This document shows, in pieces, positions 31,431-40,127 of a DNA stretch of 64,000 bases. This DNA is from CAVSUR01 sp963846005. GTDB lineage: Bacteria > Actinomycetota > Actinomycetes > Streptosporangiales > Streptosporangiaceae. The stretch spans positions 434,001-498,000 of the forward strand of contig CAWJUH010000001.1 in assembly GCA_963846005.1 (NCBI GenBank), read 5' to 3'. The notes below the pieces were generated by a model, which saw only the letters and a program-made list of their open reading frames with translations, was not told where the DNA came from and ran no database searches. Both the position numbers and the translations under genes were made by a program. Numbering within the stretch: position 1 is the first letter of the stretch; every line of letters begins with the position of its first letter.

Positions 31431-31547
31431 ACCATGTGAGAGCGCGCACCGGGATCCGGCTGCGCCACGCAGGCGATGCGGTCCCGGCGTGCGGGCACGC
31501 TGGCCGATCGCCCGGCCTGACCGGCCGGCCCGCAGGCCGTCCGGCCA

Positions 31548-31571
31548 CCGGCCCGGCTCGCGCCGGGCCGG
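31548..31571 (-). promoter_or_regulatory. Second GC hairpin in the infC upstream region
   Basis: A perfect 10-bp stem (CCGGCCCGGC / GCCGGGCCGG) with a 4-nt loop. The whole 31322-31758 gap (437 bp) holds no supported gene. It contains these two hairpins and an imperfect palindrome GGGTAACGCATTACCC (31678-31693) that could be an operator. Confidence 0.4.
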
Positions 31572-31758
31572 CATCTAACCCGCCAGCGGCTAGCTGGCCA
31601 GGTGGGAGGCGGCCGTGGTGGTCCTCCGCTTGGCGGTCCGGCACGGCAGGCGCCGGACACAGTCATTCGCCCTGACAGGGTAACGCATTACCCGCACCGG
31701 TGCTATCCGCCCGGGCCGGGCTGGTCGCCGTGGTGCTGGAGCGCTCTGGGCCTGCGGG

Positions 31759-32595
31759 TTATTCCCGGGCGGCGAGGGCCGCCTGCCCGGCGGCCCGCAT
31801 CGCGGCCAGCGGGGCGGCGCGGCCGGTCATCAGCCCGACCTGCCCCGCGGCCTGGTGCAGCAGCAGGTCGAATCCGCTGGCCACGGCGGCTCCGGCGGCG
31901 GCTGCGGCGGCGGCCAACCGGGTCGGCCACGGGTGGTAGACCACGTCGAGCACCGCGGCGGGGATCAGCGCGCCGGCCGCGATCCGGGCGGCGTAGCCGT
32001 CGGCGGCGCCGGCCGGCACCGTGGAGACGAGCAGCAGCTCTCCCGCGGCCGCGGCGGGGTCATCGCCGAACCGGGCCAGCCGCAGCGCCAGGCCCAGGCG
32101 CCGGGCGGCGGCCTGCAGGTCGCCGGCCCGGGCCGGGTCGCGCACTGCGGCCGTCGCGGCGGCCAGCCCGAGGCCGCGCAGTGCGGCCAGCGCCGCGCAG
32201 GCCGTGGCGCCGGCCCCGAGGACCAGCGCGCTGACGCCGGGAGCCCGGGCCAGGTCCGGCGCGGCGTGCGCCAGCGCGGCAGTCATGCCCGGCACGTCGG
32301 TGTTGTAGCCGAGACGGCGGCCGTCGCGCAGCACCACCGTGTTCGCCCCGCCGACCTGATGGACCAGCGGCTCGGCCCAGTCCAGCAGCGGCAGCACGGC
32401 CCGCTTCAGCGGCATGGTCAGCGACAGCCCGGCCCACTCCGGCCCGCAGCTGCCGAGCAGCCCCGGCAGCCCGGCCTCGTCGCATTCGATGGCCTGGTAG
32501 GTCCAACCCGCCAGGCCGAGCCCGGCGTAGGCCGCCCGGTGCAGCACCGGGGACAGCGAATGCGCGACCGGCGAGCCGAGGACCGCGGCCCGCAC
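31759..32595 (-). CDS. aroE: Shikimate dehydrogenase
   Basis: A 278-residue NADP-dependent enzyme reducing 3-dehydroshikimate in the aromatic pathway. Substrate residues are in SPVAHSLSPVLHRAAY (residues ~8-23). The catalytic Lys is in LSLTMPLKRAVLP (about residue 64), and the GGANTVV and YNTDVPG motifs follow. The dinucleotide site is VLGAGATACAALAAL (about residue 126). The C-terminal part is very Ala-rich but keeps LLLHQAAGQVGLMTG. The GTG start lies 4 bp after the mltG stop, so the genes are probably one transcript. Confidence 0.92.
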   Translation of the reverse strand: MRAAVLGSPVAHSLSPVLHRAAYAGLGLAGWTYQAIECDEAGLPGLLGSCGPEWAGLSLTMPLKRAVLPLLDWAEPLVHQVGGANTVVLRDGRRLGYNTDVPGMTAALAHAAPDLARAPGVSALVLGAGATACAALAALRGLGLAAATAAVRDPARAGDLQAAARRLGLALRLARFGDDPAAAAGELLLVSTVPAGAADGYAARIAAGALIPAAVLDVVYHPWPTRLAAAAAAAGAAVASGFDLLLHQAAGQVGLMTGRAAPLAAMRAAGQAALAARE

Positions 32596-32599
32596 CGGA

Positions 32600-34045
32600 T
32601 CAGCAGGCGTTGTTGGCCCGGCATTCGGCCTGGAAGCGGAGGAACTGGTGGTAGCTGCTGGTGAACTTGGTGATGCCCTTCTTCGGGTCGACGGTGATGA
32701 AGTACAGCCAGTTGCCCTTCGGCGGGTTCAGCGCGGCGTGGATCGCCGCCGCCGTCGGGTTGTCGATCGGGCCCGGCGGCAGGCCCTTGTGAATGAAGGT
32801 GTTGTACGGCGAGTTGACCTTGAGCTGCTGCGGCGAAAGCTTGAAGCCGCTCTTGTGCAGCGCGTACAGCACGGTGGTGTCCAGCCCGAGGAACATCTTG
32901 ATGTTGAGCCGGTTGTCGATGACCCGGGCGATCTGGCCGTAGTACTTCGGCGTGCCCTCGGCCTCCAGCAGGCTCGCGATCGTGATGACCTGGCCGGGGG
33001 TCAGGTTCACGGTTTTGGCCCGGGACTGCAGGTTCAGCGAGGTGGCCACCGAGTTGAACTTGCTCACCATCTCCTGCAGCACGCCGTGCGCGGAGACGCC
33101 CGGGGCGAAGTTGTAGGTATCCGGATAGAGGTAGCCTTCCAGGCTGCCGTGCGCGTAGGCCGGCAGGCCGAGCGCCCCGGTGTCCTTCGCGGCCGCCTCG
33201 AACGCGCTGACCTTGATCCCGGTCTGCCGGGCGAGCTCCGGCAGTATCGAGCTCAGCCGCTGCCCGTCCGGGATGGTCACGGTGGTCTGGATCCGGTTCT
33301 TCGGGTTGAGCAGGGCCGCCCAGGCCAGCGCGGCGTTCATGTGCCTGTGCAACCGGAAGTAGCCGGGCTGCAGGCCGGTGGGATTGTTGGCCTTTGCCGC
33401 GGCCATGAACGGCTCCGAGGCCTTGATGACGTGCATGCTCAGCAGTTGCGGTACCAGGTTGTCCGCGAAGTCGCCCGGCTTGACCTGGATGGTGACCTGG
33501 CCGTAGCCCTCGCCTGAGTAGTTGGCGTGCTTGGCCGAGTACCAGCTGTACAGGTAGGTGCCCACCGACCCGACGATGACCAGCAGGACCAGCAGCGAGA
33601 TCACCGGGGCCAGCCAGCGGCCGTGCCGGCGCCTGGGCCGCGGGCCGCCGTCGCCGCCATCCTGGCCGCGGCTGCCGAGCCCGGGCAGGATGCCGCTGCC
33701 GGAGGCGGCCGGGGCCGCAGCCGCGGCCTGCCCGCGCCGGGGCCCGGTCGCCGTCTCGGGCCGGGCGGTCATCGCCGGGCGCGCCGTGGTTTCCGGCCGG
33801 GCTGCGGCCCCGCGCGGCGGCTGGCCCGGCGCGGCACCCGGCCCGCGCCGCGGCTGGCCCGGCGCAGCACCCGGCCCGCGCCGCGGCTGGCCCGGCGCAG
33901 CACCCGGCCCGCGCCGCGGCTGGCCCGGCGCAGCACCGGGTCGCGGGTCGGCGCCGTCACGCTGCGGCCCTCGGCCGCCGTCCCGGCCGGAGCTGGCCCC
34001 GCGCGGGTCAGCCCAGCCATCGCGGTCGGCTCCGGTACCGGTCAT
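32600..34045 (-). CDS. mltG: Endolytic murein transglycosylase MltG
   Basis: MltG cleaves nascent peptidoglycan strands at the membrane. The 481-residue form from the ATG at 34045 has a low-complexity N-terminus with 33-bp repeats. One transmembrane helix follows near residues 149-172 (PVISLLVLLVIVGSVGTYLY). The YceG domain then holds LEGYLYPDTYNF, the catalytic Glu in ASLLEAEGTPKYYG, NSPYNTFIHKGLPPGPI and AALNPPKGNWLYFI. The upstream disordered ORF (34008-35567) overlaps by 38 bp in another frame. In Streptomyces the corresponding N-terminal region is part of MltG, so a frameshift near 34010-34045 may separate the two. Confidence 0.88.
   Translation of the reverse strand: MTGTGADRDGWADPRGASSGRDGGRGPQRDGADPRPGAAPGQPRRGPGAAPGQPRRGPGAAPGQPRRGPGAAPGQPPRGAAARPETTARPAMTARPETATGPRRGQAAAAAPAASGSGILPGLGSRGQDGGDGGPRPRRRHGRWLAPVISLLVLLVIVGSVGTYLYSWYSAKHANYSGEGYGQVTIQVKPGDFADNLVPQLLSMHVIKASEPFMAAAKANNPTGLQPGYFRLHRHMNAALAWAALLNPKNRIQTTVTIPDGQRLSSILPELARQTGIKVSAFEAAAKDTGALGLPAYAHGSLEGYLYPDTYNFAPGVSAHGVLQEMVSKFNSVATSLNLQSRAKTVNLTPGQVITIASLLEAEGTPKYYGQIARVIDNRLNIKMFLGLDTTVLYALHKSGFKLSPQQLKVNSPYNTFIHKGLPPGPIDNPTAAAIHAALNPPKGNWLYFITVDPKKGITKFTSSYHQFLRFQAECRANNAC
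33808..33939 (-). repeat. 33-bp minisatellite in the mltG 5' region
   Basis: Four copies (units at 33808 degenerate, 33841, 33874 and 33907) encode 11-residue repeats of the type GAAPGQPRRGP. The unit is a multiple of three and lies in the cytosolic, disordered part before the membrane helix. Confidence 0.9.
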
Positions 34046-35567
34046 GGGTCCAGTGTGCGGCCGGGCTGCCCGATTGATCACCTGGCCGGGTCCGGCCAGG
34101 GCCGGGCCGGGCCGGGCGGCGGTGGCTGGCGGCATGGCTGCCGCCGCGCCCGGCCGCACCCGGACGGCCGTCGGGACGGAACCCGTTCGGGCGCGCGGGG
34201 CCGGGCGGCTGGCCGGGGCCGGAGGACTGGCCTCGGCCGGGGGGCAGCCACCGGAACGAGCCAGGCGGCGGGCCGTCGGACAGGTATTCGCCCGGGTCGC
34301 GGCGGCCGGGGCCCGGGCCGGCGCTGTCATCCGGGCCGAGGTCATCAGGGTGCGATCCGCCGGCGGCGGGCGCGAAGTCGTGCCCGCCGGGCGCAGAGCC
34401 GTGCCCGCCGGGCGCAGAGCCGTGCCCGCCGGGCGCAGAGCCGTGCCCGCCGGGCGCAGAGCCGTTCCCGCCGGGCGCAAAGCCGTTCCCGCCGGGCGCA
34501 AAGCCGTTCCCGCCGGGAGCGGACCCGTTCTGGCCGGAGACCCTGCCGTTCTGGCCCGGGGCCGGCTCGCCGGCCCACGGCGCGAACCCGTTCTGGCCTG
34601 AGGCCGAGCCGTGCTGGCCGAAGTGGGAGCCGTTCTGGCCAGCGGCCGGGCCGTTCAGCGCGCCCGGTCCCGCACCCGGACCGGAGCCGCCGGACTGGCG
34701 CGGACCGCCGGGCGTGCGTGAGCCGCGAGCCGGGCCGCCGCGGCGGGGAGCCGAGCCGTTCACGCCGCCCTGGTAGCCGGGGCCGCTGCCCGGCGGGCCC
34801 GCCGGGTCCCAGCCATTCAGGCCGGCGCCCGGCCGGCCGGTGCCGGCGCCCGGCCGGCCGGTGCCGGCGCCTGGGCTGCCGGCTGGTCCGGCCGGCTGGT
34901 AGCCGCCCAGGTTCAGCATGCTGGGGCGGTACCGGCCTGGCCCGTCGTCAGCGCGACCGGGCGCGGCCGGGCCGCCGCCGGGACCCGGGCCTCGGCGGCC
35001 CGGGCCGGCTGCGTCATCCTGGCCGCCTGATCCGGGGCGGCCGGAGGCGGGCCAGTCATCGGAGCCCGGCGAGGGCGCATCAGCCCTGCGCGACATGAAC
35101 GGCTCCCACGGCGTCCTGGTGTCGAGCGGGTCACCGTCCCAGGGTGGCCGGGCCCGGGTCGCGGGCCGGTCCGCCGGGCCGGGGGCGCGCGGCTCGAAGC
35201 GGTCGCCGGGCAGGTCACCGCCGGGATCGGGGCGGCCGGGGCGGCCGCCTGGGCCCGCGGGTGAGGGCGGGTAGCTGTCGTCGCGGGGCCTGCGCGGGCG
35301 GGGCGCCGCGAAGTCGGACAGGCCGTACTCCTGCAGCGGCCCGGTCATCTCCAGCGGGCCGAGCGGGCCGGACAGGTCCGGCGGGTCGGCCACGCCGCTG
35401 CCCGGGGGCTGGTAGGGCGCCGCCAGCGGCCCGGTCTGATCCGGCGGGCCGAACGGGTCGCCGGGCGCACCCGGGACACCGTAGCCGTCGCTGCCGGATG
35501 AGCGCGGGGGGGCTGGCCTGCGATGCCGGTAGGTGCCGGGCGCCCACTCGTCGTCGTTGCTGCTCAT
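34008..35567 (-). CDS. Long Gly/Pro-rich disordered protein, possibly the N-terminal region of MltG
   Basis: A 519-residue frame of low complexity, rich in Gly, Pro, Arg, Asp and Ser, with MSSNDDEWAPGTYRHRR at the start. No fold is recognised. The ATG overlaps the ruvX stop (ATGA), which supports real translation. It stops 38 bp inside the mltG frame with no spacer. Its place and composition match the disordered N-termini of actinobacterial MltG proteins. Either it is a separate small-domain-free protein or a one-base indel near its end hides a fusion of about 980 residues. It contains a 21-bp repeat. Confidence 0.55.
   Translation of the reverse strand: MSSNDDEWAPGTYRHRRPAPPRSSGSDGYGVPGAPGDPFGPPDQTGPLAAPYQPPGSGVADPPDLSGPLGPLEMTGPLQEYGLSDFAAPRPRRPRDDSYPPSPAGPGGRPGRPDPGGDLPGDRFEPRAPGPADRPATRARPPWDGDPLDTRTPWEPFMSRRADAPSPGSDDWPASGRPGSGGQDDAAGPGRRGPGPGGGPAAPGRADDGPGRYRPSMLNLGGYQPAGPAGSPGAGTGRPGAGTGRPGAGLNGWDPAGPPGSGPGYQGGVNGSAPRRGGPARGSRTPGGPRQSGGSGPGAGPGALNGPAAGQNGSHFGQHGSASGQNGFAPWAGEPAPGQNGRVSGQNGSAPGGNGFAPGGNGFAPGGNGSAPGGHGSAPGGHGSAPGGHGSAPGGHDFAPAAGGSHPDDLGPDDSAGPGPGRRDPGEYLSDGPPPGSFRWLPPGRGQSSGPGQPPGPARPNGFRPDGRPGAAGRGGSHAASHRRPARPGPGRTRPGDQSGSPAAHWTHDRYRSRPRWLG
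34380..34520 (-). repeat. 21-bp minisatellite in the disordered ORF
   Basis: About 6.5 copies of GTGCCCGCCGGGCGCAGAGCC (two variants) encode GGHGSAP/GGNGFAP repeats. The unit is a multiple of three. Confidence 0.9.
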
Positions 35568-36160
35568 GCGGCGCCCCCTCGGACCGGCCTGTCGTCGCCG
35601 CGGGCCGCGGCCGGGCCGCGTCCCGCGGGCGGGCCCTGGCGGCCCCCGCCGCCGGTGACGCCGACCAGCTCACCCGGCGGCCGGCCGGTCGAGCGCTCGG
35701 TGTCCAGTGCGCCCTGCAGCAGCAGCGCCGCCGCGGCCTGGTCGACCTCGTTCCGGCGGCGGCGGGAGTCCTTGCCGCCCTGCTGCAGCGCGGCATGCGC
35801 GATGACGGTAGTGAAGCGCTCGTCGAACAGCCGGACCGGGACCGGCGCGAGCCGGGCCGCGAGCGCGGCGGCGAACCTCCTGGCGTCGGTGGCCGCGGTG
35901 CCCTCGCGGCCGGACAGCCCTGCGGGCAATCCCACGATCACCTCGACGATCTCGTCCCCGGCCGCCAGTGCGGCGATGCCGTCCAGATCCCCCGCGCCGC
36001 GCCGCACGGTGGTCAGCGGGCTGGCCAGCAGCCCGCCCGGGTCGCTGCGCGCGATCCCGATGCGGACTGAGCCTACGTCGGCCGCCAGCCGGACGCCGGG
36101 CCTCACGAAAAGTCCGTGGGCAAGATCGCCCGCGCGGGGGGCCGCAGCCAGCTGCGGCAT
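35564..36160 (-). CDS. ruvX: Holliday junction resolvase-like protein RuvX (YqgF)
   Basis: A 198-residue RNase H-fold protein implicated in 16S pre-rRNA 5' processing. The core LAADVGSVRIGIARSD holds the first catalytic Asp. VGLPAGLSGREG, RLFDERFTT and EVDQAAAALLLQGAL follow, with the later acidic residues. The C-terminal ~30 residues are an Ala/Gly/Arg-rich tail. The ATG at 36160 leaves a 22-residue extension; a GTG at about 36106 would give the usual N-terminus RPGVRLAADVG, so that start is an alternative. It follows alaS by 9 bp. Confidence 0.88.
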   Translation of the reverse strand: MPQLAAAPRAGDLAHGLFVRPGVRLAADVGSVRIGIARSDPGGLLASPLTTVRRGAGDLDGIAALAAGDEIVEVIVGLPAGLSGREGTAATDARRFAAALAARLAPVPVRLFDERFTTVIAHAALQQGGKDSRRRRNEVDQAAAALLLQGALDTERSTGRPPGELVGVTGGGGRQGPPAGRGPAAARGDDRPVRGGAA

Positions 36161-36169
36161 CGTCTCACG

Positions 36170-38920
36170 CTATTGCACCCCGCCGGCTTTGTCCCCGATA
36201 AGCGATCGAACCGCAGCAAATGACGCATCAATGGCCGCGCCGGTATTTTCGCCCTGCGCCGCCCCGCCGCCCTGCGCGACGTCGTCCTTGCCGCCGCCGC
36301 GGCCGCCGAGCGCGCCCGCCGCGGCCAGTACCAGCGGCCCGGCGGCCAGGCCGCGCGCCCGCGCCGCATCGTTCACGGCCACCACGACGGTCGGCCGGTC
36401 GGCGGGCACGCCGGTCACCGCCACCACGCCGGCCTGCCCGGCCGGGATCCGGCCGCGCAGGTCCAGCGCGAGCTTGCGGATCGCGTCCGCGGCGGTGCCG
36501 TCGGGAGCCCGGTGCGCGATGAAGCTCACCCCGCCGATGTCCTGCGCGCTCGCCGCCACCTGCGCCGCGCCGGCCAGCAGCTGGGCCGAGCTGAGCCGCT
36601 CCAGGTCGCGCTCGGCATCGCGGAGCCGGCCGACCAGGCCGGCGATCCGGTCGGGCAGTTCCTCCGGGCGTGCCTTGAGCTGCTCGCCGAGCTGGCTGAC
36701 CAGCACGCTCTCCCGGGCCAGGAAGCGGAAGGCGTCGATGCCGACCAGCGCCTCCACCCGGCGCACGCCCGACCCGATCGACCCCTCGCCGAGGATCTTG
36801 ACCAGGCCGAGCTGGCCGGAGCGGGCCACGTGGGTGCCGCCGCACAGCTCGCGGGAGTAGTCCCCGACCTCGACGACCCGGACCCGGTCGCCGTACTTCT
36901 CGCCGAACAGGGCCAGCGCGCCGAGCGCCCTGGCCTCCTCCAGCGAGGTGTGGAAGGCCCGCACGTCGAGGTCGTTGATCAGCACCTCGTTGACCTCGTC
37001 CTCGGCGTCGCGCAGCACCGAGACCGGCACCGCGCCTGCCGCGGTGAAGTCGAACCGGAACCGGCCGGGCGAGTTCTCCGAGCCGGCCTGGGCGGCGGAC
37101 TCGCCGAGCGCCCCGCGGATGGCGCGGTGCACCAGGTGAGTCGCGGTATGCGAGCGGGAGATCGCGCGCCGCCGGTCGATGTCGATCTCGGCGAACGCCG
37201 GGGCGCCGGTGCTCACCTCGCCGGCCGCGACCCGGCCGCGGTGGATGATCAGCCCGGGCACCGGGGTCTGCACGTCCAGCACCTCGATCAGCCCGGCGTC
37301 CCCGGCGCCGCTGCCAATCGTCCTGATCGTCCCGGTGTCAGCGAGCTGGCCGCCGCCCTCGGCGTAGAACGGCGTGCGGTCCAGCACCACGTCGACCTCG
37401 GTCCCGGCCCCGGCCGAGGGCACCGGCGCCCCGCCGGAGAGCAGCCCGGTGATCACGCAGTCGCCGGCGATCGCGTCGTACCCGGTGAACTCCGCCCGGC
37501 CGGATTGCTCCAGCAGCCGGGCGAACGCCGAGATGTCGGCGTTGCCGGTCTTCTTGCCGACCGCGTCCTCGCGGGCCCGCTGGCGCTGCTCGCCCATCAG
37601 CCGCCGGAACCCGGCCTCGTCGACGGCCAGGCCCTGCTCGGCGGCCATCTCCAGGGTCAGGTCGATCGGGAACCCGTAGGTGTCGTGCAGCTGGAAGGCC
37701 TGGTCGCCGCCGAGCGTGCCGCCGCCGCGGCGCCTGGTCTCCTCGACCGCGACGTCGAAGATCGCCGTGCCGGTGCGCAGCGTGGCCAGGAACGCGCCTT
37801 CCTCGGCGTCGATCACCGTGTGGATGTTCGGCGCGTCCCGGTGCAGCTCGGTGTACTGGTCGCCGAGCGCGTCGATCGCGACCGAGGTCAGCTCGTGCAT
37901 GAACCGGTCCTCGCCGAGCCCGGCCCGGCCGCCCGCGCCGCCGCGCTGTGCCCCCGACAGCAGCCGCAGGCTGCGGATGCTGCGCCGCAGGATGCGGCGC
38001 AGCACGTAGCCGCGGCCCTCGTTGGCGGGGATGACGCCGTCCGCCACCAGCATCACCGCGGTGCGCACGTGGTCGGCCACCACCCGCAGCGCGATATCGG
38101 ACCGGTGGTCGCGGCCGTACTTCTGCTCGGTCAGCTCGGCCGCGCGGTCGAGCACCTTCCACATGGTGTCGATCTCGTAGATGTTGTCGACGCCCTGCAG
38201 CAGCGCCGCCATCCGCTCCAGGCCCATGCCGGTGTCGATGTTGCGCGACGGCAGCTCGCCGGTCACGTCGAAGTCGGTCTTGCTGCGCACCGCGCTGAGC
38301 TGCTCCTGCATGAAGACGAGGTTCCACACCTCCAGGTAGCGGTCCTCGTCGGCCTCGGGGCCGCCCTCGCGGCCGTACTCGGGCCCGCGGTCGTAGTAGA
38401 TCTCCGAGCAGGGGCCGCCGGGCCCGGGCACGCCCATGTGCCAGTAATTGTCGGCCAGCCCGCGGCGCTGGATCCGGCTCTCCGGCACGCCGACCCGGTC
38501 ATGCCAGATCTTGGCCGCCTCGTCATCGCGGGTGAGGACGGTCACCCACAGCCGGTCCTCGGGAAACCCGAAACCGCCGTCCGCCTCGGGCCGGGTCAGC
38601 AGTTCCCAGGCGAACGGGATGGCGCCTTCCTTGAAATAGTCGCCGAAGGAGAAGTTCCCCAGCATCTGGAAGAAGGTGGCGTGCCGGGTGGTCCGGCCGA
38701 CTTCCTCGATGTCCGGCGTCCGGACGCATTTCTGGGCCGAGGTCGCGCGCGGGTAAGGCGGCGGCAGCTGGCCGAGGAAGTACGGCTTGAACGGCACCAT
38801 CCCGGCCGGGACGAGCAGCAGCGTGGGATCGTCGGCGATCAGGCTGGCCGAGGGCACCACGGTGTGCCCGTAAGCGGCAAAGTAACCGAGGAAACGGCGG
38901 ACGATCTCGGCCGACTCCAT
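36170..38920 (-). CDS. alaS: Alanyl-tRNA synthetase
   Basis: A 916-residue class II synthetase. The N-terminal catalytic domain has FFQMLGNFSFGDYFKEGAI and SEIYYDRG. The editing domain carries the zinc-type motif HTATHLVH (about residue 590) and CGGTHVA (about residue 690). The C-terminal DHHA1-like domain ends with GGRGGGKDDVAQGG, typical of AlaRS. Length is normal for actinobacteria. The ATG overlaps the stop of the DUF6167-like gene (TAATG), so translation is coupled. Confidence 0.97.
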   Translation of the reverse strand: MESAEIVRRFLGYFAAYGHTVVPSASLIADDPTLLLVPAGMVPFKPYFLGQLPPPYPRATSAQKCVRTPDIEEVGRTTRHATFFQMLGNFSFGDYFKEGAIPFAWELLTRPEADGGFGFPEDRLWVTVLTRDDEAAKIWHDRVGVPESRIQRRGLADNYWHMGVPGPGGPCSEIYYDRGPEYGREGGPEADEDRYLEVWNLVFMQEQLSAVRSKTDFDVTGELPSRNIDTGMGLERMAALLQGVDNIYEIDTMWKVLDRAAELTEQKYGRDHRSDIALRVVADHVRTAVMLVADGVIPANEGRGYVLRRILRRSIRSLRLLSGAQRGGAGGRAGLGEDRFMHELTSVAIDALGDQYTELHRDAPNIHTVIDAEEGAFLATLRTGTAIFDVAVEETRRRGGGTLGGDQAFQLHDTYGFPIDLTLEMAAEQGLAVDEAGFRRLMGEQRQRAREDAVGKKTGNADISAFARLLEQSGRAEFTGYDAIAGDCVITGLLSGGAPVPSAGAGTEVDVVLDRTPFYAEGGGQLADTGTIRTIGSGAGDAGLIEVLDVQTPVPGLIIHRGRVAAGEVSTGAPAFAEIDIDRRRAISRSHTATHLVHRAIRGALGESAAQAGSENSPGRFRFDFTAAGAVPVSVLRDAEDEVNEVLINDLDVRAFHTSLEEARALGALALFGEKYGDRVRVVEVGDYSRELCGGTHVARSGQLGLVKILGEGSIGSGVRRVEALVGIDAFRFLARESVLVSQLGEQLKARPEELPDRIAGLVGRLRDAERDLERLSSAQLLAGAAQVAASAQDIGGVSFIAHRAPDGTAADAIRKLALDLRGRIPAGQAGVVAVTGVPADRPTVVVAVNDAARARGLAAGPLVLAAAGALGGRGGGKDDVAQGGGAAQGENTGAAIDASFAAVRSLIGDKAGGVQ

Positions 38921-39445
38921 TAGTGGCCATCCTTCACGTGGTTGACATTCCGGGTGCGGCGCGCGGCCGGGGCCGCGGCGGCAGCCGGGGCAGCTGCTGC
39001 GGCCGGGGGAATCGCGGGCCGCTGCCTATCGAGGGTAGGGGCTGGCGCGGGCGAATGCTGCGCCAGGTACTCCGACATCCCGTCCCTGACATCGCCGAGG
39101 AACCCGGCCGTGCCGCGGCGGGCCTGGTGCCGGGCCGCCCGCCCGCCGGCCCGCATGAGCCGCAGGCCGAGCCGGCGCCGCCGCCGCCGCCGGCCTGGCC
39201 GCGCCGGCCGTCCTGGCGCCGGCCGTCCTGGCGCCGGCGGTCCTGGCGCCGGCCGTCCTGGCCGCCGCGCCCGGGTCCTGCGCCGCGGCCTGGCCTGCCG
39301 CCCGGCGGGCCGGCGGCCGCGCGGCCGGGCGGACCGGAGCCAGCCCGGCCTGGCCCGCCAGCGTTTCCAGGCCGCGCGACACCCGGCGGTAGCCGCTGAT
39401 GCCCGCGGCCGCGCCCACCCCGACCCAGAACATCCGGCGCATCAT
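38920..39445 (-). pseudogene. DUF6167-like small membrane-associated protein, apparently frameshifted
   Basis: The 5' frame begins MMRRMFWVGVGAAAGISGYR, like the short DUF6167 proteins found before alaS in actinobacteria. It then runs through Ala/Arg-rich codons and a 15-bp minisatellite to a stop at 39026. The expected C-terminal motif FLGDVRDGMSEYLAQ is in another frame, which ends at 38920 with a TAATG overlap to alaS. An indel in the repeat or the (GCC)n run near 39160-39265 would join them into a protein of about 175 residues. Function unknown. Replication slippage at the repeat or assembly error could each explain it. Confidence 0.65.
39206..39265 (-). repeat. 15-bp minisatellite in the DUF6167-like gene
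   Basis: Four copies of GGCCGTCCTGGCGCC (39206, 39221, 39236, 39251) encode RTAGA repeats, followed by a (CCG)n run at 39178-39192. The likely frameshift lies in or beside this tract. Confidence 0.85.
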
Positions 39446-39993
39446 CGGCGGGCCCGCTCCCGCCGGGCCCCGCTGGCGAGCGCCTTGCGGCCGCCGGCGC
39501 CGAGCCCCTCGGGCTCCCGCCCGGCCGGGGCGGCAGGTACCGGCCCGCGGGCCCGGGCGCCGGCTGCGCGGCCCGGGCCGCCGGCGCCGCCCAGCGCGCC
39601 GCCGCGGCGGCCAGGCCCGCGGCGCAGCGCCACTGCGCGGCGGACTCCGTAGACCGCGGCCGCGCAGCGCAGCAGCGGGTTGCCGAACCCGGCCGAGATG
39701 CCGCGGGCCAGCCCGGCCATGGCCGAGACGTGATCGGTCAGCTCGGCCATGTTCGCGGTCACCTGGTCCATGCTGGCGGTGATCGCGCCGGTCCTGGCCA
39801 GCTGCTCGGTGCTGGCGTCGATGGCGGCGCCGGCCCGGTCCAGCAGCGCGTCGGCGCGCGCCGTGTAGTCAGTGACCAGGCGGGTTCCGGCCGAGATCAG
39901 CCGGGACAGCCGCAGCAGCGCGAACACGGCGGCGGCGGCCAGGACCGCGAAGGACACCGCGGCGATCAGCGCCGCTAGCTGCCCGGAATTCAT
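39442..39993 (-). CDS. DUF948 family membrane protein
   Basis: A 183-residue protein with one N-terminal transmembrane helix (residues ~6-28, LAALIAAVSFAVLAAAAVFALL). A helical region predicted to be coiled coil follows (SRLISAGTRLVTDYTARADALLD... TASMDQVTANMAELTDHVSAM), and a basic, Gly/Ala/Arg-rich tail. These are the features of DUF948, a family of unknown function often next to alaS in actinobacteria. It overlaps the DUF6167-like gene (ATGA). Confidence 0.82.
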   Translation of the reverse strand: MNSGQLAALIAAVSFAVLAAAAVFALLRLSRLISAGTRLVTDYTARADALLDRAGAAIDASTEQLARTGAITASMDQVTANMAELTDHVSAMAGLARGISAGFGNPLLRCAAAVYGVRRAVALRRGPGRRGGALGGAGGPGRAAGARARGPVPAAPAGREPEGLGAGGRKALASGARRERARR

Positions 39994-40127
39994 CGATGCC
40001 GCTCCTTGCTGACCTCGGGTTTGCGCAACCGAAAGCGGACGGCCAGCCGCAAGATCTACGGCGGCCTGCGCCGACCCTACCCGCCCGGGGAGCTGGCCGC
40101 CGGGCGAGCGCGGGACCCGGCCGCGGG

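Noticed and set aside
32600..34501. Longer frame giving mltG an N-terminus of RPAGTALRPAGTAL repeats
   Set aside because: That stretch is the wrong-frame reading of the 21-bp minisatellite of the overlapping ORF. The ATG at 34045 gives a sensible protein.
36512..38923. 803-codon plus-strand ORF opposite alaS
   Set aside because: It mirrors the alaS coding frame, has no recognisable motif and no ribosome binding site. The minus-strand AlaRS is complete.
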